Origin: Cordilura impudica
Lineage: Eukaryota; Arthropoda; Insecta; Diptera; Scathophagidae
Assembly (NCBI GenBank): GCA_963682025.1
Contig: OY821521.1
Span: 94,844,051 to 94,908,050 of the forward strand
Length of the DNA stretch: 64,000 nucleotides
Reading direction: 5' to 3'
This document shows positions 1 to 10,551 of the stretch, piece by piece; the first letter of the stretch is position 1; each line of letters opens with the position of its first letter. The notes under the pieces were generated by a model. It saw only the letters and a list, made by a program, of their open reading frames with translations, ran no database searches and was not told where the DNA came from. Both the position numbers and the translations under genes were made by a program.

Positions 1-890
1 TGCTTAATCTCTTAGGATGAATTTGATCGTTGATTTTCGATAATTCATACAATGAATACCCTTCGTTGTGCATGGTCATTGAGCTTTAGCTTTATAAATG
101 TGGAGACAGATCTTCAGTGACTGTACGCTGCAGAATTTCTTGAAAATTGCAATTCTTGTTCATTACGCCGAATTAATGATCCAACACTTTAACACACTGC
201 TTTGATATTGATATTTGAACGGCTTGTTTTTTAAGGACAATTGAGCATCACCAAATGATGTAGTTTCTCTGCTTTTCTCAATGCACAGCTGATGAATATA
301 GAACAATATTACAGCTATATGTTGTGCAAAATTTAAAAACTTTAGCCGTCAAACTGCCACTATTGTTGATATATTGTTCAGCAATTAAAACGCATTGTTC
401 TATTTTTCCAAATCCTAAACTATCAGTTCTCAAACTGTCCTTTGCTTTTGGCTGACAACACTTTACTGTACATCCTTTATTTAAAAAAAAAAAAAAAACA
501 AAATTTTAAATGCATACAAAAACGAGAAAATTTTTTATATGTGGGAAAGTGTTTTAAAATGCATAAGTTTATAGATAGTTACAGTTAAGGGCCCTGAAGC
601 TACTACAAAAGAACTCAAAAAATAGATTTCTCAAAACGTACAAATATTTTTAAAAATTTCGTATTTATTTAATTGAATCTAACCATTTTACGGTAGAAAT
701 CTATTCTAATTTTAAGCATTAACCGCCTAAGTCGAGAATCATGCTTTCGAGAAAAATTACTTTTTATATAAATGTAATGCGGCTTCATTACGAGTTAGGT
801 CAGTATAGTTTTATTAATATCTTTTTTAAAATCGGTATTAGAGAAATGGGTTAAATATAAAGCATACATAACTCAAATTGCTCTTAAATC
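1..890. other. AT-rich stretch without recognised feature
   Basis: No open frame with recognisable protein similarity and no inverted or tandem repeat that I can support. It holds a short poly(A) run near 482-498 only. Confidence 0.6.
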
Positions 891-1018
891 GACTTAGGCC
901 ATTATCGCTTGTGCCCACAGATATAATAAAGGGGTAATGTGTGTTTGTTTGTTTGCTTGTTTGTGGGAGTAATCTCCGTAACTACTAATCTGATCTTCCT
1001 GAAATTTTCACAGAGTCG

Positions 1019-1656
1019 TACCTTATACCACTATGTGGTTTGGGTTTAATGACTTTGTGCTGCTGTTTGTAACAACCAAAAGTATTTGACCTAGACCCAT
1101 CTATTATTATACCGATCGAATCAGAATCATTATCTGATTCTGAATCATTATCTGATTCGATTTAACGATGTCCGTCCGTCCTTCCGTCTGTGTGTCCATG
1201 TAAAGTTTGTAATCAAACTGCAGGTCGCAAGTATCAATATATTTTGAAGAAAGTTGGTATATAAGCTTCTATTGACCATAAGATGAACGCTATTATACAT
1301 GTGACCCCTATGAAATCGACATAAATTGCCATAAGATCCAAATTGTCATATAGATCTAGTCAAATTGGGTTTATATGGGTTTATTACATCCATTTATGAG
1401 TAGTCCAAAAATGATCCCTATGGGACAACTCTTAGTCATAGGCCCCATATAGAGCTGCTTCCCGATCTTCACTTCTTGCACTGATTCTTCTCAAATTTTG
1501 TTTGTATATATTATTGCAAAATACAAGAGACTTTACCAAACATGGCCAGGATCGGTCCATTTGGGCTTGCAACCCAAAAAATTAATAAAAATTCCACTCA
1601 AATTTGGTTTATGTTTATTCTCTATATCCAGTTAGTTGGGTTTTCTTACTTGTTTT
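1019..1656 (-). mobile_element. mini-me/DINE-1-like repeat, family A, copy 1
   Basis: The left edge carries the family end in reverse orientation (ATACCACTATGTGGTTTGGG, then a GTCC-rich tract near 1168-1185). The right edge carries TTCTTACTTGTTTT, the reverse of the ACAAGTAAG start motif seen in full copies. The hairpin segment next to that start motif is deleted. The body aligns by eye with the full copies at 16639-17428 and 37605-38393. It is non-coding; open frames here are incidental. Confidence 0.75.
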
Positions 1657-1668
1657 AAATATTTTTAG

Positions 1669-2060
1669 TGGGCGTGGCACCTCCCATACAAAGTTAGTTT
1701 TTAATATCATGTACATTGAGTAGGGAGAGCTTTCCAAATTTGTGTGAGGTCGCCTATTATTAATGTTAGTAGCTACGTCTGAAACGGGTGGGATCGGATA
1801 AGTGAGCGTGGTACCTCCCATACAAAGTATATACTCATTATAATATGTCTCGAGTACTATGACAGAGACTGCTTTGCAACTTTGTCATAGGTAATCTATT
1901 ATTAACGTGAGTAAAAATGGGCGGGATCGGTCAAAGGGGCGTGGCACCCCCATGCAAAGTAAATCTTAAATTTCATATATCTGGAGTACTGTAAGAGTGA
2001 GAGAGAGCCTTTTGATTTTGCGTGCGTCATTTCATTACGATGCGGGGGGGGGGGGTAGGG
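1669..2060. repeat. Three tandem units of about 134 bp
   Basis: Units start near 1669, 1803 and 1936, each with GGGCGTGGCACC or a close variant followed by CCCATACAAAGT. Each ends with a GGGCGGGATCGG-type segment. The third unit runs into a 12-base poly(G) at about 2044-2055. The GC-rich motifs stand out from the AT-rich surroundings. It lies directly against the start end of family A copy 1. I see no coding content. Confidence 0.7.
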
Positions 2061-2200
2061 TGGTGCCGAAGCACACCGGGTTACATTTGGATAACTTTTC
2101 AAATTCTGTTTTTTTTTTAATATTGCTTACAGACTCATAAAAAAACAATTTCCCAAAATGTATAAACATTATTTTAGGAAATTGTTGTTTCGTATTGTTA

Positions 2201-2914
2201 TACCCTGCAGCGCTCTGGGGGTAAGGTATAATGGCTTTGTGCTAATGTTTGTAATTATAAAAAATATTTTAGAATTTATTATACCGATCGACTGAGAATC
2301 ATTTTCTTAGCCAATTTAGCGACGATCGTCCATCCGTCAGTCCATCCGTCAGTCCGTCCATCTGTCTTCTATGAATATATTTCTCTGAAATTTTATAAGC
2401 TTTTCTCGGCCATAATATGAACGCTATAGGAAAATCGATGCACATTCAGACCTAGTCCCCACACAAATATGACATCGACTTAAATTGCCCAAAAACTATC
2501 ATATACATCTCGGGAAAATTTGGCGTATTTACTACAGCCATTAATTAGCACTTCAAATCCATTCTGTATGACCATTTTTAATCGTAGTCCCCATATAAAT
2601 CTGCGTTCCGATTTTCTCGTTAATCCATCAAAGAAACAAAAATATTGCACAGATTTTTCTAAACTATGATGTGTATATTTTATGTTAAAATTAAGTGACT
2701 TCACTAAATATGGTCATGGTCGGTCCATTTTTTGACCCAGATCCCATATAAAAATTTCATCCGATATGGTGATTTTCATAGCAACAGGCAACAAATTTCT
2801 AACAATGACACTCAAATTTGGTTTCCGCTTATGTTCTATATCCAATTAGCTGGACCTAAACTCATGGTATAGGATATATTACAGCCGGTCTAGACTTTTG
2901 TTCTTGCTTGTTTT
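2201..2914 (-). mobile_element. mini-me-like repeat, family A, copy 2 (diverged)
   Basis: Begins TATACCCTGCAGCG. It carries the ATACCGATCGACTGAGAATCA block and a CCATCCGTCAGTCC tetranucleotide tract, and ends near GGTCTAGAC and CTTGCTTGTTTT. Order and orientation match other minus-strand copies, but substitutions are frequent, so it looks older. Confidence 0.7.
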
Positions 2915-2994
2915 ATTGAATTTAACTGTTTTGCGGCAGAAAAATATTTTGGATTTTTTTTAATTCTTCTTTTTTTCTAATTGTTTACAATTCC

Positions 2995-3742
2995 TCGATA
3001 CCCTATACAATGGTTTAGAGACCCTGTCTCTTAGGTCAAACTAATTGGATAAGAAAATAAGCATAAACCAAATTTGAGGGCCACTGCTATTAATTTTTTT
3101 GGCTGCAGATATGACAAAGTTCATATCGGGTGCTATATTTATATGGGGACTAGGTCGAAAAATGAACCGATCCTGACCATATTTGGTAAAGTCACTTATA
3201 TTTTGAAAAAATATACACAAATATGAGAATAATATGTGCAATATTTTTGTTTTTTAATAGATTTAAGTGCAGATCAGGAAGCAGCTCTATATGGGGCCTA
3301 TAACTAAGAATTGTCCTACAGGGATTTGTTTTTGGACTACTGATTAATGGATACAATAAACACATACAAATCCTATTTGACTAAGATCTATGTGATAGTT
3401 TGGATCTTATGGCAATTTATGTTGATTTCATAGGGGTCATTTGTATGGGGACTAGGTCTGAACATGGACCGAATTTCGCCAATTTCAACACCTTTCATCC
3501 GATGGCCGACAAAGGCTTATGTACCAAATGTTATCAAAATATATTCATATTTGCGAGCTGTAGTTTGATTAAAATGTTTACATGGACACACATACGGACG
3601 GACATTGCTAAATCGACTCAGAAAGTGATTCTGAGTCGATCGGTATAATAAAAGATGGGTCTAGGTTAAATATTTTTGGTAGCTATAAACAGCAGCACAA
3701 AGTCATTATACGCAAACCACATAGTGGTATAGGTAGTGTATA
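2995..3742 (+). mobile_element. mini-me-like repeat, family A, copy 3
   Basis: Starts at CGATACCCTATACAATGG (the hairpin start is missing) and runs in the plus direction. It passes through the AAACCAAATTTGAGGG and TGGCTGCAGATATGA blocks, the ATCGCTAAATCGACTCAG-type core and the CACATAGTGGTATAGG end. It is arranged tail-to-tail with copy 2. The small frame near 3400-3648 is the translated repeat body and recurs in other copies, so I do not call it a gene. Confidence 0.75.
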
Positions 3743-4064
3743 ACAAATGAATTTAAAAATTCAAAAAATCAGGTGAACGAATATTTACATTAGCTAATCA
3801 TTCCAAAATTAAAGAAATCAACAACAATGAACAAATACATATTCCTCAATAAGAAAAAAAATTGGATATTTTAAAATTCAAACGCGAGCTAAAACGAGAT
3901 ACGGACGGTTATATGTCGAGCAAATTGGTTGAAATTTTGACCCCAGTTTGAAAGACGCTATCCGACTGCAGCTTGTAAATATTTTTAGGATTAATAACAA
4001 TTTCATATTCAAAATTCACAATATTAAAAAAAAATATTTAAAGACAAAATGTTTAAAGCAAAAC

Positions 4065-5372
4065 AACCGTATTCATAAAAATCTTAAATAGCATTTCAAA
4101 TCAATTTTAAGCAAAAATCGATAAAATTGTATTCATAAACGAATTTTTTCTTAAAATACCTATTTTAAAACTTATGTAAATTAAAGAATTTTAAAATTGG
4201 CTCGACCCTTGTTTAAACCTATTTTAATATGACATTTTTGCTTTTTGCTTATTTATACATTGAACATTGTAGGGAAAATTGTCGTTAATAAATAATGGAC
4301 ATAATATAACAGACCCAATGAAATTTCGTGATACCTTTTGGTTCGTGATACTATTTTGTGCTTTCATTTTTTTCAAAACAAAATTTAAATAACACAAGCA
4401 TGAAAAGCATAAAAAATTAAATATTTATTCTGGTTCTTCATACCTATTTTCTATATTTTCGTAGAAATCCTTTTTATCAATCAGTTGACTGTTTCGTTTG
4501 AAGTAGTAGATATGTAACTCGCAGAATTCTTAACCATAAATATCATGTTTAGATATATGCCAATCCTCATAATTTGAACTGAAATCTGCTGATACTATTG
4601 AGTTTTCTAAAGTTTCGGTTTTTATCACATTCCAAGACTCGCCAACCCATTAATCAACCAAAGAATGTAATGGAGGTCTTGAATTCCCATTTTTAGTATA
4701 CTCATTCATATATGTATTTTAGTAAGGTGATAGATACTATTTGGTTCGTGATATTATTTTAATAGTATCACTAAAACTCAATAACATTTCGTGATACTAT
4801 TTGGTTCGTAACACTATTTGATCTAGTGATACTATATGGCGATATCCGTTATTTAATCAAACAAATTGGTAAGAACCATTTTTATTTACAAAATTTTATA
4901 CTGAGAAATTTTACACAAAAATATTTTGAATCGTATTTCGTACGTCATTTCATATTAATAACTTATATACGCAAAAATAAACTGAATTGAATTCATTTAT
5001 TTAATTTCATAATTATTTAATTATAGTTATTTAATTCCTTAGTTTAATTCAAAGAAATGTTAATTGTACAAAATGAACTAGTGATGTGTAAACAATCAAA
5101 ACAAATTAAATAAAATTGGTTAGCAGAATATTTTTTATCTGCAATAAAATCACATATTACATATCTACATAACATTTTGATTTGACTGTTTTAGTTAATA
5201 AACAATAAAAATATATTGCTGCCATCACAGAGTATAATAAAATTTTAAATAGATTATTACTTAAAATACTGATTGTGAATACGAATTTTTAAAAAACCTT
5301 TTTTAAGCTTAAAATGTTTTTTAACTAACTTGTATTTGAAACCTGGTTTAAGATTTGTTTATGAATACGGCT
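4065..5372. mobile_element. Putative non-autonomous DNA transposon with inverted ends
   Basis: CCGTATTCATAAA followed by ATCTTAAA at 4067-4088 recurs as the reverse complement at 5347-5371 (AGATTTGTTTATGAATACGG). This gives imperfect terminal inverted repeats around a 1.3-kb AT-rich body. The body contains several GATACTATTTGGTTCGTGAT-type short repeats (4326-4845) and no recognisable transposase. I cannot define a target duplication, and the superfamily is unknown. Confidence 0.5.
4326..4845. repeat. Dispersed short repeat cluster (TTTGGTTCGTGATACTATTT)
   Basis: The phrase TTGGTTCGTGATACTATTT or close variants appears at about 4337, 4738 and 4790, with related TAGTGATACTAT and TTCGTGATACTATTT copies between. 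The copies are irregularly spaced and lie within the inverted-ended element. Transposase-binding subterminal repeats are one possibility. Confidence 0.45.
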
Positions 5373-6260
5373 GAAAGTATTTATAAACATTTCGTGTGGG
5401 CAAAGTTAACCCCCTATTTTAAATTTAGAATACTAACGGGAAATAAACAAAAAAATTAAATTAATCTCTTCTTTAATTAATAACTCATCTGTGATTAAGA
5501 GTAAAATATAAAAATCAATATTCAGAAATTTTATGATAGAATTTTATGAACCGAAGTCAAGGCCGAATTAAAAATTAAAGGAAAAGTCAGGAATGTTGAT
5601 AATATATGCTAGTTACAAATTATACTAAAAATGTATATATAGTTCCCAGGGTTCCCAAAGAAAATTCTTTTTGTTTGTTAAAAAAAATCGTAGTAATTTC
5701 ATCGTTTTTTTCGTGTTATCCTCGTTGAAGGAAATTTCATAACAAGAGCATTTGGTCTCCCTATTAGTCGGAACATTGGGGAAAATATCAGCATCACCTT
5801 AATTATTTAAATCTTTATATTCGCTTTACATCTTGGATGTTCAATTTCTAGACTTTCTGCATATTAGTTTGTGAGTAATACACGTCAAACGGACTGAACT
5901 TCAAGATGATTTTTTGGACGAAAATTTCTGAACTATTTGCTTTTAATATTTTACATACAATAAATACATAACAATAATACATAACATAAAAATATACTAC
6001 TGAACTTGAAAATGCCTGTATTTTGTTGTATTTTGTTGTGGTTTGAAGAATGAATATAACTATAAAAGTGGTTGCGGCGGGACACACTACTGAAAATTCT
6101 TCTTTAGTTTTTAATTAATTCCGCAATTATTGTAAATTAATTTTATATGGAAACTTGGTAATACCGTCTGTTTTGTCTCCTTAGACACTGTAGTGAGCGA
6201 TTATTGTGGAATAATACTCCAGATTATCCGACTTATGGTATTAGCCGATTAAACTGAATT
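5373..6260. other. AT-rich spacer without recognised feature
   Basis: No recognisable coding or repeat signal. A 79-codon minus-strand frame near 5848-6087 matches nothing I know and has no supporting context. Confidence 0.5.
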
Positions 6261-6271
6261 TAAAACAAGTA

Positions 6272-6296
6272 AGATTAGATTAGATTAGATTAGATA
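6272..6296. repeat. (GATTA)n simple repeat, likely non-LTR 3' tail
   Basis: Five tandem GATTA-type units lie exactly where the minus-strand non-LTR relic should end, and the sequence beyond is unrelated. Short 3' tandem tails instead of poly(A) are known for I-like elements; the assignment here is positional inference. Confidence 0.6.
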
Positions 6297-6426
6297 GAGA
6301 AGGCTCTACGCAGTGCGACCAGTTTGATCTTTTGTGGAGCCTATGGTTGTCTTAAAGATTAAGGCTTCTTATAAAGCCAATTACCCAATTTGGCTTTAGA
6401 TTCTATTTGTCCCGCGGGTATACAGT

Positions 6427-6996
6427 TTATCTTCCGAGTTCACGGATTCGCTTGCCACTTAGTTTTGGACATTCAGAGAGAATGTGTTCTGCTGTTTCCA
6501 CCTCCTGCTCGCAGTACCTATATGTGTCTATAGGAGATTGTTCTTTTTTTTGTAGATGATATCTAAGATTGCAGTACCCTGTAAAGAATCCCGTCAAGGT
6601 CCTTAAGTCCTTCCTATCAAGGGTAAGTAATCTTTCCAATTGAACACTGGATGGAGTTATAAATCTTTTAGCCTGCCGTTGACTGCACTTTTGTCCCAGT
6701 GTTCGGAAATTTGTGATTTTCCCCACTCCCTCATTTTTTCTTTTATATGTCCCACTGGACGACGGGCCCCTCGCTCAGCTAGACAATCGGCTCTTCGTTC
6801 CCCACGTGTCCTTCGTGTCCCGGAATCCAGCATAGAGTTAGTTTGCTGCATCTGCCTAATTCGTTTAGCCCTTCGATGCACTCCAAGACCAGTTTAGACG
6901 TCACGCTGTAGGCCATTATTGACTTTAGTGCAGCCTGACTGTTGGATGGTATCTAAATGAGTGCCCTTTTTGTCTTTCTTCTGAGACATTCAGTCA
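6427..6996 (-). pseudogene. RNase H domain C-terminal half and pol end of the non-LTR relic
   Basis: Minus-strand frames read LECIEGLNELG, CWIPGHEGHVGNE and RADCLAERGARRP, typical of the last part of a non-LTR RNase H. A terminal region follows with YCEQEVETAEHILSECP, a cysteine/histidine-type motif. A frameshift separates GNE from RADCL near 6800, and a second frame change lies near 6715. The segment with SNSQAALKS shows N where the RNase H motif normally has aspartate. This is the downstream half of the domain whose upstream half lies at 9790-9900. Confidence 0.75.
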
Positions 6997-7000
6997 CGCA

Positions 7001-7710
7001 AGTTAAGATATGGCATACCATCCCTTAATATAAAAAATTCCTAAGTAACACGCGCAACCCATTTTACACGCGCTGAATAAAATAGCAACCTTCATATAAT
7101 TCGTGGAATACAAGAAATGTTATTTCAAATGTTCCCACAGATTTCACAACACCAATTTCCGCTGTCGTACAAAAATTGTACTTTTATCATTCCCACGAAT
7201 TTTGCAATATCAGCTATCGTACAAAATTTCAATATTTTCATTCCCACAAATCCACTACTGCAAAGTGTGACACCTGCAACAGACGATTTCCATGGAACTC
7301 AGGAAATCGTTGCACACGTTAAATAGTCAATGCTGACATCAACACTTTTACTAAAGTAAATAAAATTCTCAATAAAATTGATTCCCACAATAATTATTAC
7401 TCTTTATTTTTATACAATTATTTCTCTTAATATTTAAGCTTACTCTTTATTTTCAAATCTGTTCTAGCTTTAATTATTCTCACAAAATACTTTAAGCTCG
7501 TTAATACTTTAAGCTTACTTTACTCTTTATTTTTAGTACTCTCACAAATTATTTTAAGTTAACACTTTTGTAAAATATATAAAAGTTAGAACATTAAATA
7601 AAGAACAGTTAGTTCAAGTTTGGATTTAAAAATAGAAACATTTAGTGTTTTATTAAAGTGAAAAAAAAAAATTTAATTTTTTAAATATATTTTTAGTGAT
7701 ATAATTAATT
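7001..7710 (+). repeat. 5' LTR
   Basis: Near-identical to 9080-9789. The U3-like part contains short internal repeats built on ATTCCCAC and GCTRTCGTACAAAA at about 7130-7260. A TATATAAAAG box lies at 7576-7585 and an AATAAA signal at 7597-7602, a plausible promoter and polyadenylation pair. The 69-codon frame in it is a coincidental reading of the repeat. Confidence 0.9.
7576..7585 (+). promoter_or_regulatory. Putative LTR TATA box
   Basis: TATATAAAAG lies in the 5' LTR about 125 bp before its end, with AATAAA 11 bp downstream. The identical motif is at 9655-9664 in the 3' LTR. Promoter function is inferred from motif and position. Confidence 0.45.
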
Positions 7711-7728
7711 GGGGGCTCAACCGGGATC
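7710..7728 (+). other. Putative tRNA primer-binding site
   Basis: TGGGGGCTCAACCGGGAT begins at the last base of the 5' LTR. It differs at two bases from the TGGGGGCTCGTCCGGGAT pattern that pairs with tRNA-Pro 3' ends. Primer identity is therefore probable but not proven. Confidence 0.6.
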
Positions 7729-7796
7729 CTCCATCGAAATAATATCCTGAAAACAAACAAGTAAGGATTCGGTGGGAGTGATTCAGCCAAAAACTA

Positions 7797-8020
7797 AAAA
7801 ATAAGTATCCTTCAAAGAAAGGAGAAAAAAATTTTAATAAAAAATAAGTACCCTTCAAAGAAAGGAGAAAAAATTTCAAAAAACAAAAAAATAAGTATCC
7901 TTCAAAGAAAGGAGAAAAAATTTTAAAAACAAAAAAATAAGTATCCTTCAAAGAAAGGAGAAATAAATTAAAAATCATAAATAAAATATCCTTCAAAAAA
8001 AAAAGGAAAAAAAAAAATAG
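7797..8020 (+). repeat. Leader tandem repeat, about five ~46-bp units
   Basis: Units share AAGTATCCTTCAAAGAAAGG and an A-rich tail, starting near 7800, 7845, 7891, 7937 and 7985. The last is degenerate. They lie between the primer-binding site and the env remnant, in the untranslated leader. Long reverse-strand frames here are repeat artefacts. Confidence 0.75.
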
Positions 8021-8149
8021 TGTCTAAAAAATAATATAAAACAGTGAAAAAAATATTTTGTTCTTAATTATAAAAAAATATAGAAGAAAAATCAACATTT
8101 TTATAAAAATTCAGAAACAATAAGAAACAGTGTCAAAAAAAGGAAATAA

Positions 8150-9048
8150 ATGAAGCTAGGGAATTTTTGGACCGTGAGGGCTTCCCATATAGCAATTTGG
8201 AGGAAGCATTAGGATTTGCTACAGTGAAAATAGCTACGGATCATTCATCATTGATTTATATAATTAACTTGCCAACCATCGATCGGACAGATTGTGAAAA
8301 ATTATTAATTAAGCCCATAAAACAAAACTAAACTATTATAAAAATTAATTCAGAAAATGTTATTAGATGTAAGAATAAAATTTTTGAAATTAAAAATGAT
8401 TGTTCTCAATTCAATGAATTATGTATTTGCAAAACTGAAAATTTAATAGATATAAGTAAAACAAATTGTATACCATCACTTTTGAAAAGCAAAAATCACA
8501 ATTGCACTCATATAAATAATCAGCACGCACCTTCTGTACAAGAATTATATCAAGGAACTATCCTTCTGAATCAATTTTATGGGATTGTAGAAATATCTGA
8601 AAATAAAACATATCAGTTGTCCGGAACATATTTGATTCTGTTTCACAATGAAACAATTACTATCGGAAATCGAACATTTATATCAAAGGAATTATCAACT
8701 TTGAAACCACTTCCAGCTGTGCTACAGCTATCATCTAATAAATCATTAGTTGAAGAAGTTCTATCCTTGGAAATGATGAAGAACTTACAAATTAATAATA
8801 TTGACGAAATAAACTCCATATCCACTAAGGGGAATTTAATGTTTTCTACCAATATTATTTTATTTATTGCATTGACTATTACAGTTTGCCTAATGATCTA
8901 TAAACGTAGAACTAAGTCCAATTCGGACATTAACGTAATAACCATGGTCAATGAAGAAGTCAGACCAAGGGTTTCTATTAACGAAGAACCCTCTTCACAC
9001 GAATCGACAAGACGATTCTGTAGTGTAAATGATCTCCCAACATTTTAG
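8150..9048 (+). pseudogene. Envelope (env) C-terminal remnant of the LTR element
   Basis: An open frame in one phase runs from about 8150 to the stop at 9046-9048, with an in-frame TAA at 8329-8331. It has scattered cysteines and N-glycosylation-type sites. A hydrophobic stretch around 8847-8904 (membrane anchor) is followed by a basic KRRTK stop-transfer and a short cytoplasmic tail. Topology and position directly before the polypurine tract fit an errantivirus Env membrane subunit. The surface subunit, cleavage site and fusion region are missing. Confidence 0.75.
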
Positions 9049-9070
9049 CAATCGGGACGATTGATCTTAC

Positions 9071-9079
9071 AGGGGGAGG
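9071..9079 (+). other. Polypurine tract
   Basis: AGGGGGAGG lies immediately before the 3' LTR, as expected for the plus-strand DNA primer of an LTR retrotransposon. Confidence 0.8.
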
Positions 9080-9789
9080 AGTTAAGATATGGCATACCAT
9101 CCCTTAATATAAAAAATTCCTAAGTAACACGCGCAACCCATTTTACACGCGCTGAATAAAATAGCAACCTTCATATAATTCGTGGAATACAAGAAATGTT
9201 ATTTCAAATGTTCCCACAGATTTCACAACACCAATTTCCGCTGTCGTACAAAAATTGTACTTTTATCATTCCCACGAATTTTGCAATATCAGCTATCGTA
9301 CAAAATTTCAATATTTTCATTCCCACAAATCCACTTCTGCAAAGTGTGACACCTGCAACAGACGATTTCCATGGAACTCAGGAAATCGTTGCACACGTTA
9401 AATAGTCAATGCTGACATCAACACTTTTACTAAAGTAAATAAAATTCTCAATAAAATTGATTCCCACAATAATTATTACTCTTTATTTTTATACAATTAT
9501 TTCTCTTAATATTTAAGCTTACTCTTTATTTTCAAATCTGTTCTAGCTTTAATTATTCTCACAAAATACTTTAAGCTCGTTAATACTTTAAGCTTACTTT
9601 ACTCTTTATTTTTAGTACTCTCACAAATTATTTTAAGTTAACACTTTTGTAAAATATATAAAAGTTAGAACATTAAATAAAGAACAGTTAGTTCAAGTTT
9701 GGATTTAAAAATAGAAACATTTAGTGTTTTATTAAAGTGAAAAAAAAAAATTTAATTTTTTAAATATATTTTTAGTGATATAATTAATT
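9080..9789 (+). repeat. 3' LTR
   Basis: Partner of 7001-7710 with one base difference noticed by eye. It is followed directly by the CGCA target duplication and then by interrupted non-LTR RNase H sequence. Confidence 0.9.
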
Positions 9790-10330
9790 CGCATATATAG
9801 ATAGCGAAGACCTCCGCTTGGAAAATGGATGGAAATCTACCCATGAGTACGTCACGTTGAAAATTGGGACCAGATATACCCGTGCCCATGTCTCCATTTG
9901 ATTGTTTTGAGCCATTTGCGAACCACACATGTGACCCCTGCTCCGGTTCCCAGGTCTTAATGGTCCATGCGCTCCGTTCCAATATCATGGTTTCAGATTC
10001 CTTGATGAATATCTTTTTTGGTAGCATTCTGTTCGTAACTCTCGCCACCGGGTCGTGGATGAAGAGCCCTGCGATTCTCATGTGACCCTTTAGATCAGCG
10101 TCCTTCATGCTACCAAAATCCTGAAGTCGTACGGTACTCATGCACGCTTCTTCGATGATCGAAATATGCAATGGTGTAATGTTAAGCATGACACCGATGG
10201 CATCAGCTATGCGGTACACCTTGTTCAGGATTGCTTTCGCATTAGTTTCCTCAACCTTTGGCCACCATGCAAGAGCAGAATAGGTAACCATTGTTTTAAC
10301 AATAGTTTCAAATGACCAGTAGATCATGTG
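9790..10330 (-). pseudogene. Post-RT region and start of RNase H of the non-LTR relic
   Basis: The minus frame contains TMVTYSALAWWPKVEETNAK and ITPLHISIIEEACMSTVRLQ, typical of the region between RT and RNase H in LOA/I-type elements. RNase H then begins with WFANGSKQSNGDMGTGISGP. The canonical TDGS aspartate is replaced (ANGS). The frame runs into the LTR at 9789. If the LTR element and one CGCA are ignored, the same frame continues at 6996. Confidence 0.75.
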
Positions 10331-10394
10331 GGGCTTTAGACCCCGCGTTCTACCAAATAGTCTTAGACAGGCATATAAAGCCCTATTGTCAAGC

Positions 10395-10551
10395 CGTTCA
10401 GACTTGGTTCCACAAGGTTGAGTTTCCTTCGTTTAGTGAAGGGTATAAGTATCGTTTTTGATGGGTTACCTGTTAATGGAGACATATCCTGGAAAGTGTG
10501 TTTCCAATAGAAGTTCACAGGTTTCTTCCGGAGATTCAGTGTATGAACCAT
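10395..10551 (-). pseudogene. RT C-terminal fragment fused to linker by deletion
   Basis: GNPSKTILIPFTKRRKLN followed by PSLNG matches the segment just after the RT catalytic motif in RNase H-bearing non-LTR elements. Upstream, an alternative frame reads SPEETCELLLETHFPGYVS, the typical end of the endonuclease-RT linker. The two join directly, so most of RT, including its catalytic aspartates, has been deleted. Confidence 0.7.

Larger units (their letters stand above)
7001..9789 (+). mobile_element. Internally deleted errantivirus-type (gypsy-like) LTR retrotransposon
   Basis: Two 710-bp LTRs at 7001-7710 and 9080-9789 have a constant 2079-bp offset. I noticed only one difference between them (A to T in AATCCACTACTGC). 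The element is flanked by a perfect 4-bp CGCA duplication (6997-7000 and 9790-9793). LTRs start AGTTA and end TTAATT. A primer-binding-like site follows the 5' LTR and a polypurine tract precedes the 3' LTR. The interior is only 1.37 kb: leader repeats and an env C-terminal remnant. gag, protease, RT and integrase are absent, so the copy cannot move on its own. Confidence 0.9.

Noticed and set aside
3400..3648. Recurrent small protein MDLMAIYVDFIG... found at about eight places (also 16750-16998, 19029, 19690, 38034, 41994)
   Set aside because: It is the translated body of family A mini-me copies. Conservation follows the DNA repeat, frames differ in length, and diverged copies break it freely.
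6272..6296. (GATTA)n as a CRISPR-like or satellite array
   Set aside because: Only about 25 bp; better explained as the simple 3' tail of the non-LTR relic.
7117..7326. Identical 69-codon frames at 7117-7326 and 9196-9405
   Set aside because: They are the same part of the two LTRs (non-coding U3-like repeats), not a duplicated gene.
7673..7996. 107-codon minus-strand frame rich in F, Y and L
   Set aside because: Reverse reading of the A-rich ~46-bp leader tandem repeat.
8150..9048. Leader joined to env as a retrotransposed spliced env mRNA
   Set aside because: The retained env lacks its whole N-terminal part, so the junction is inside env and not at a start/splice site. A plain internal deletion explains it better.
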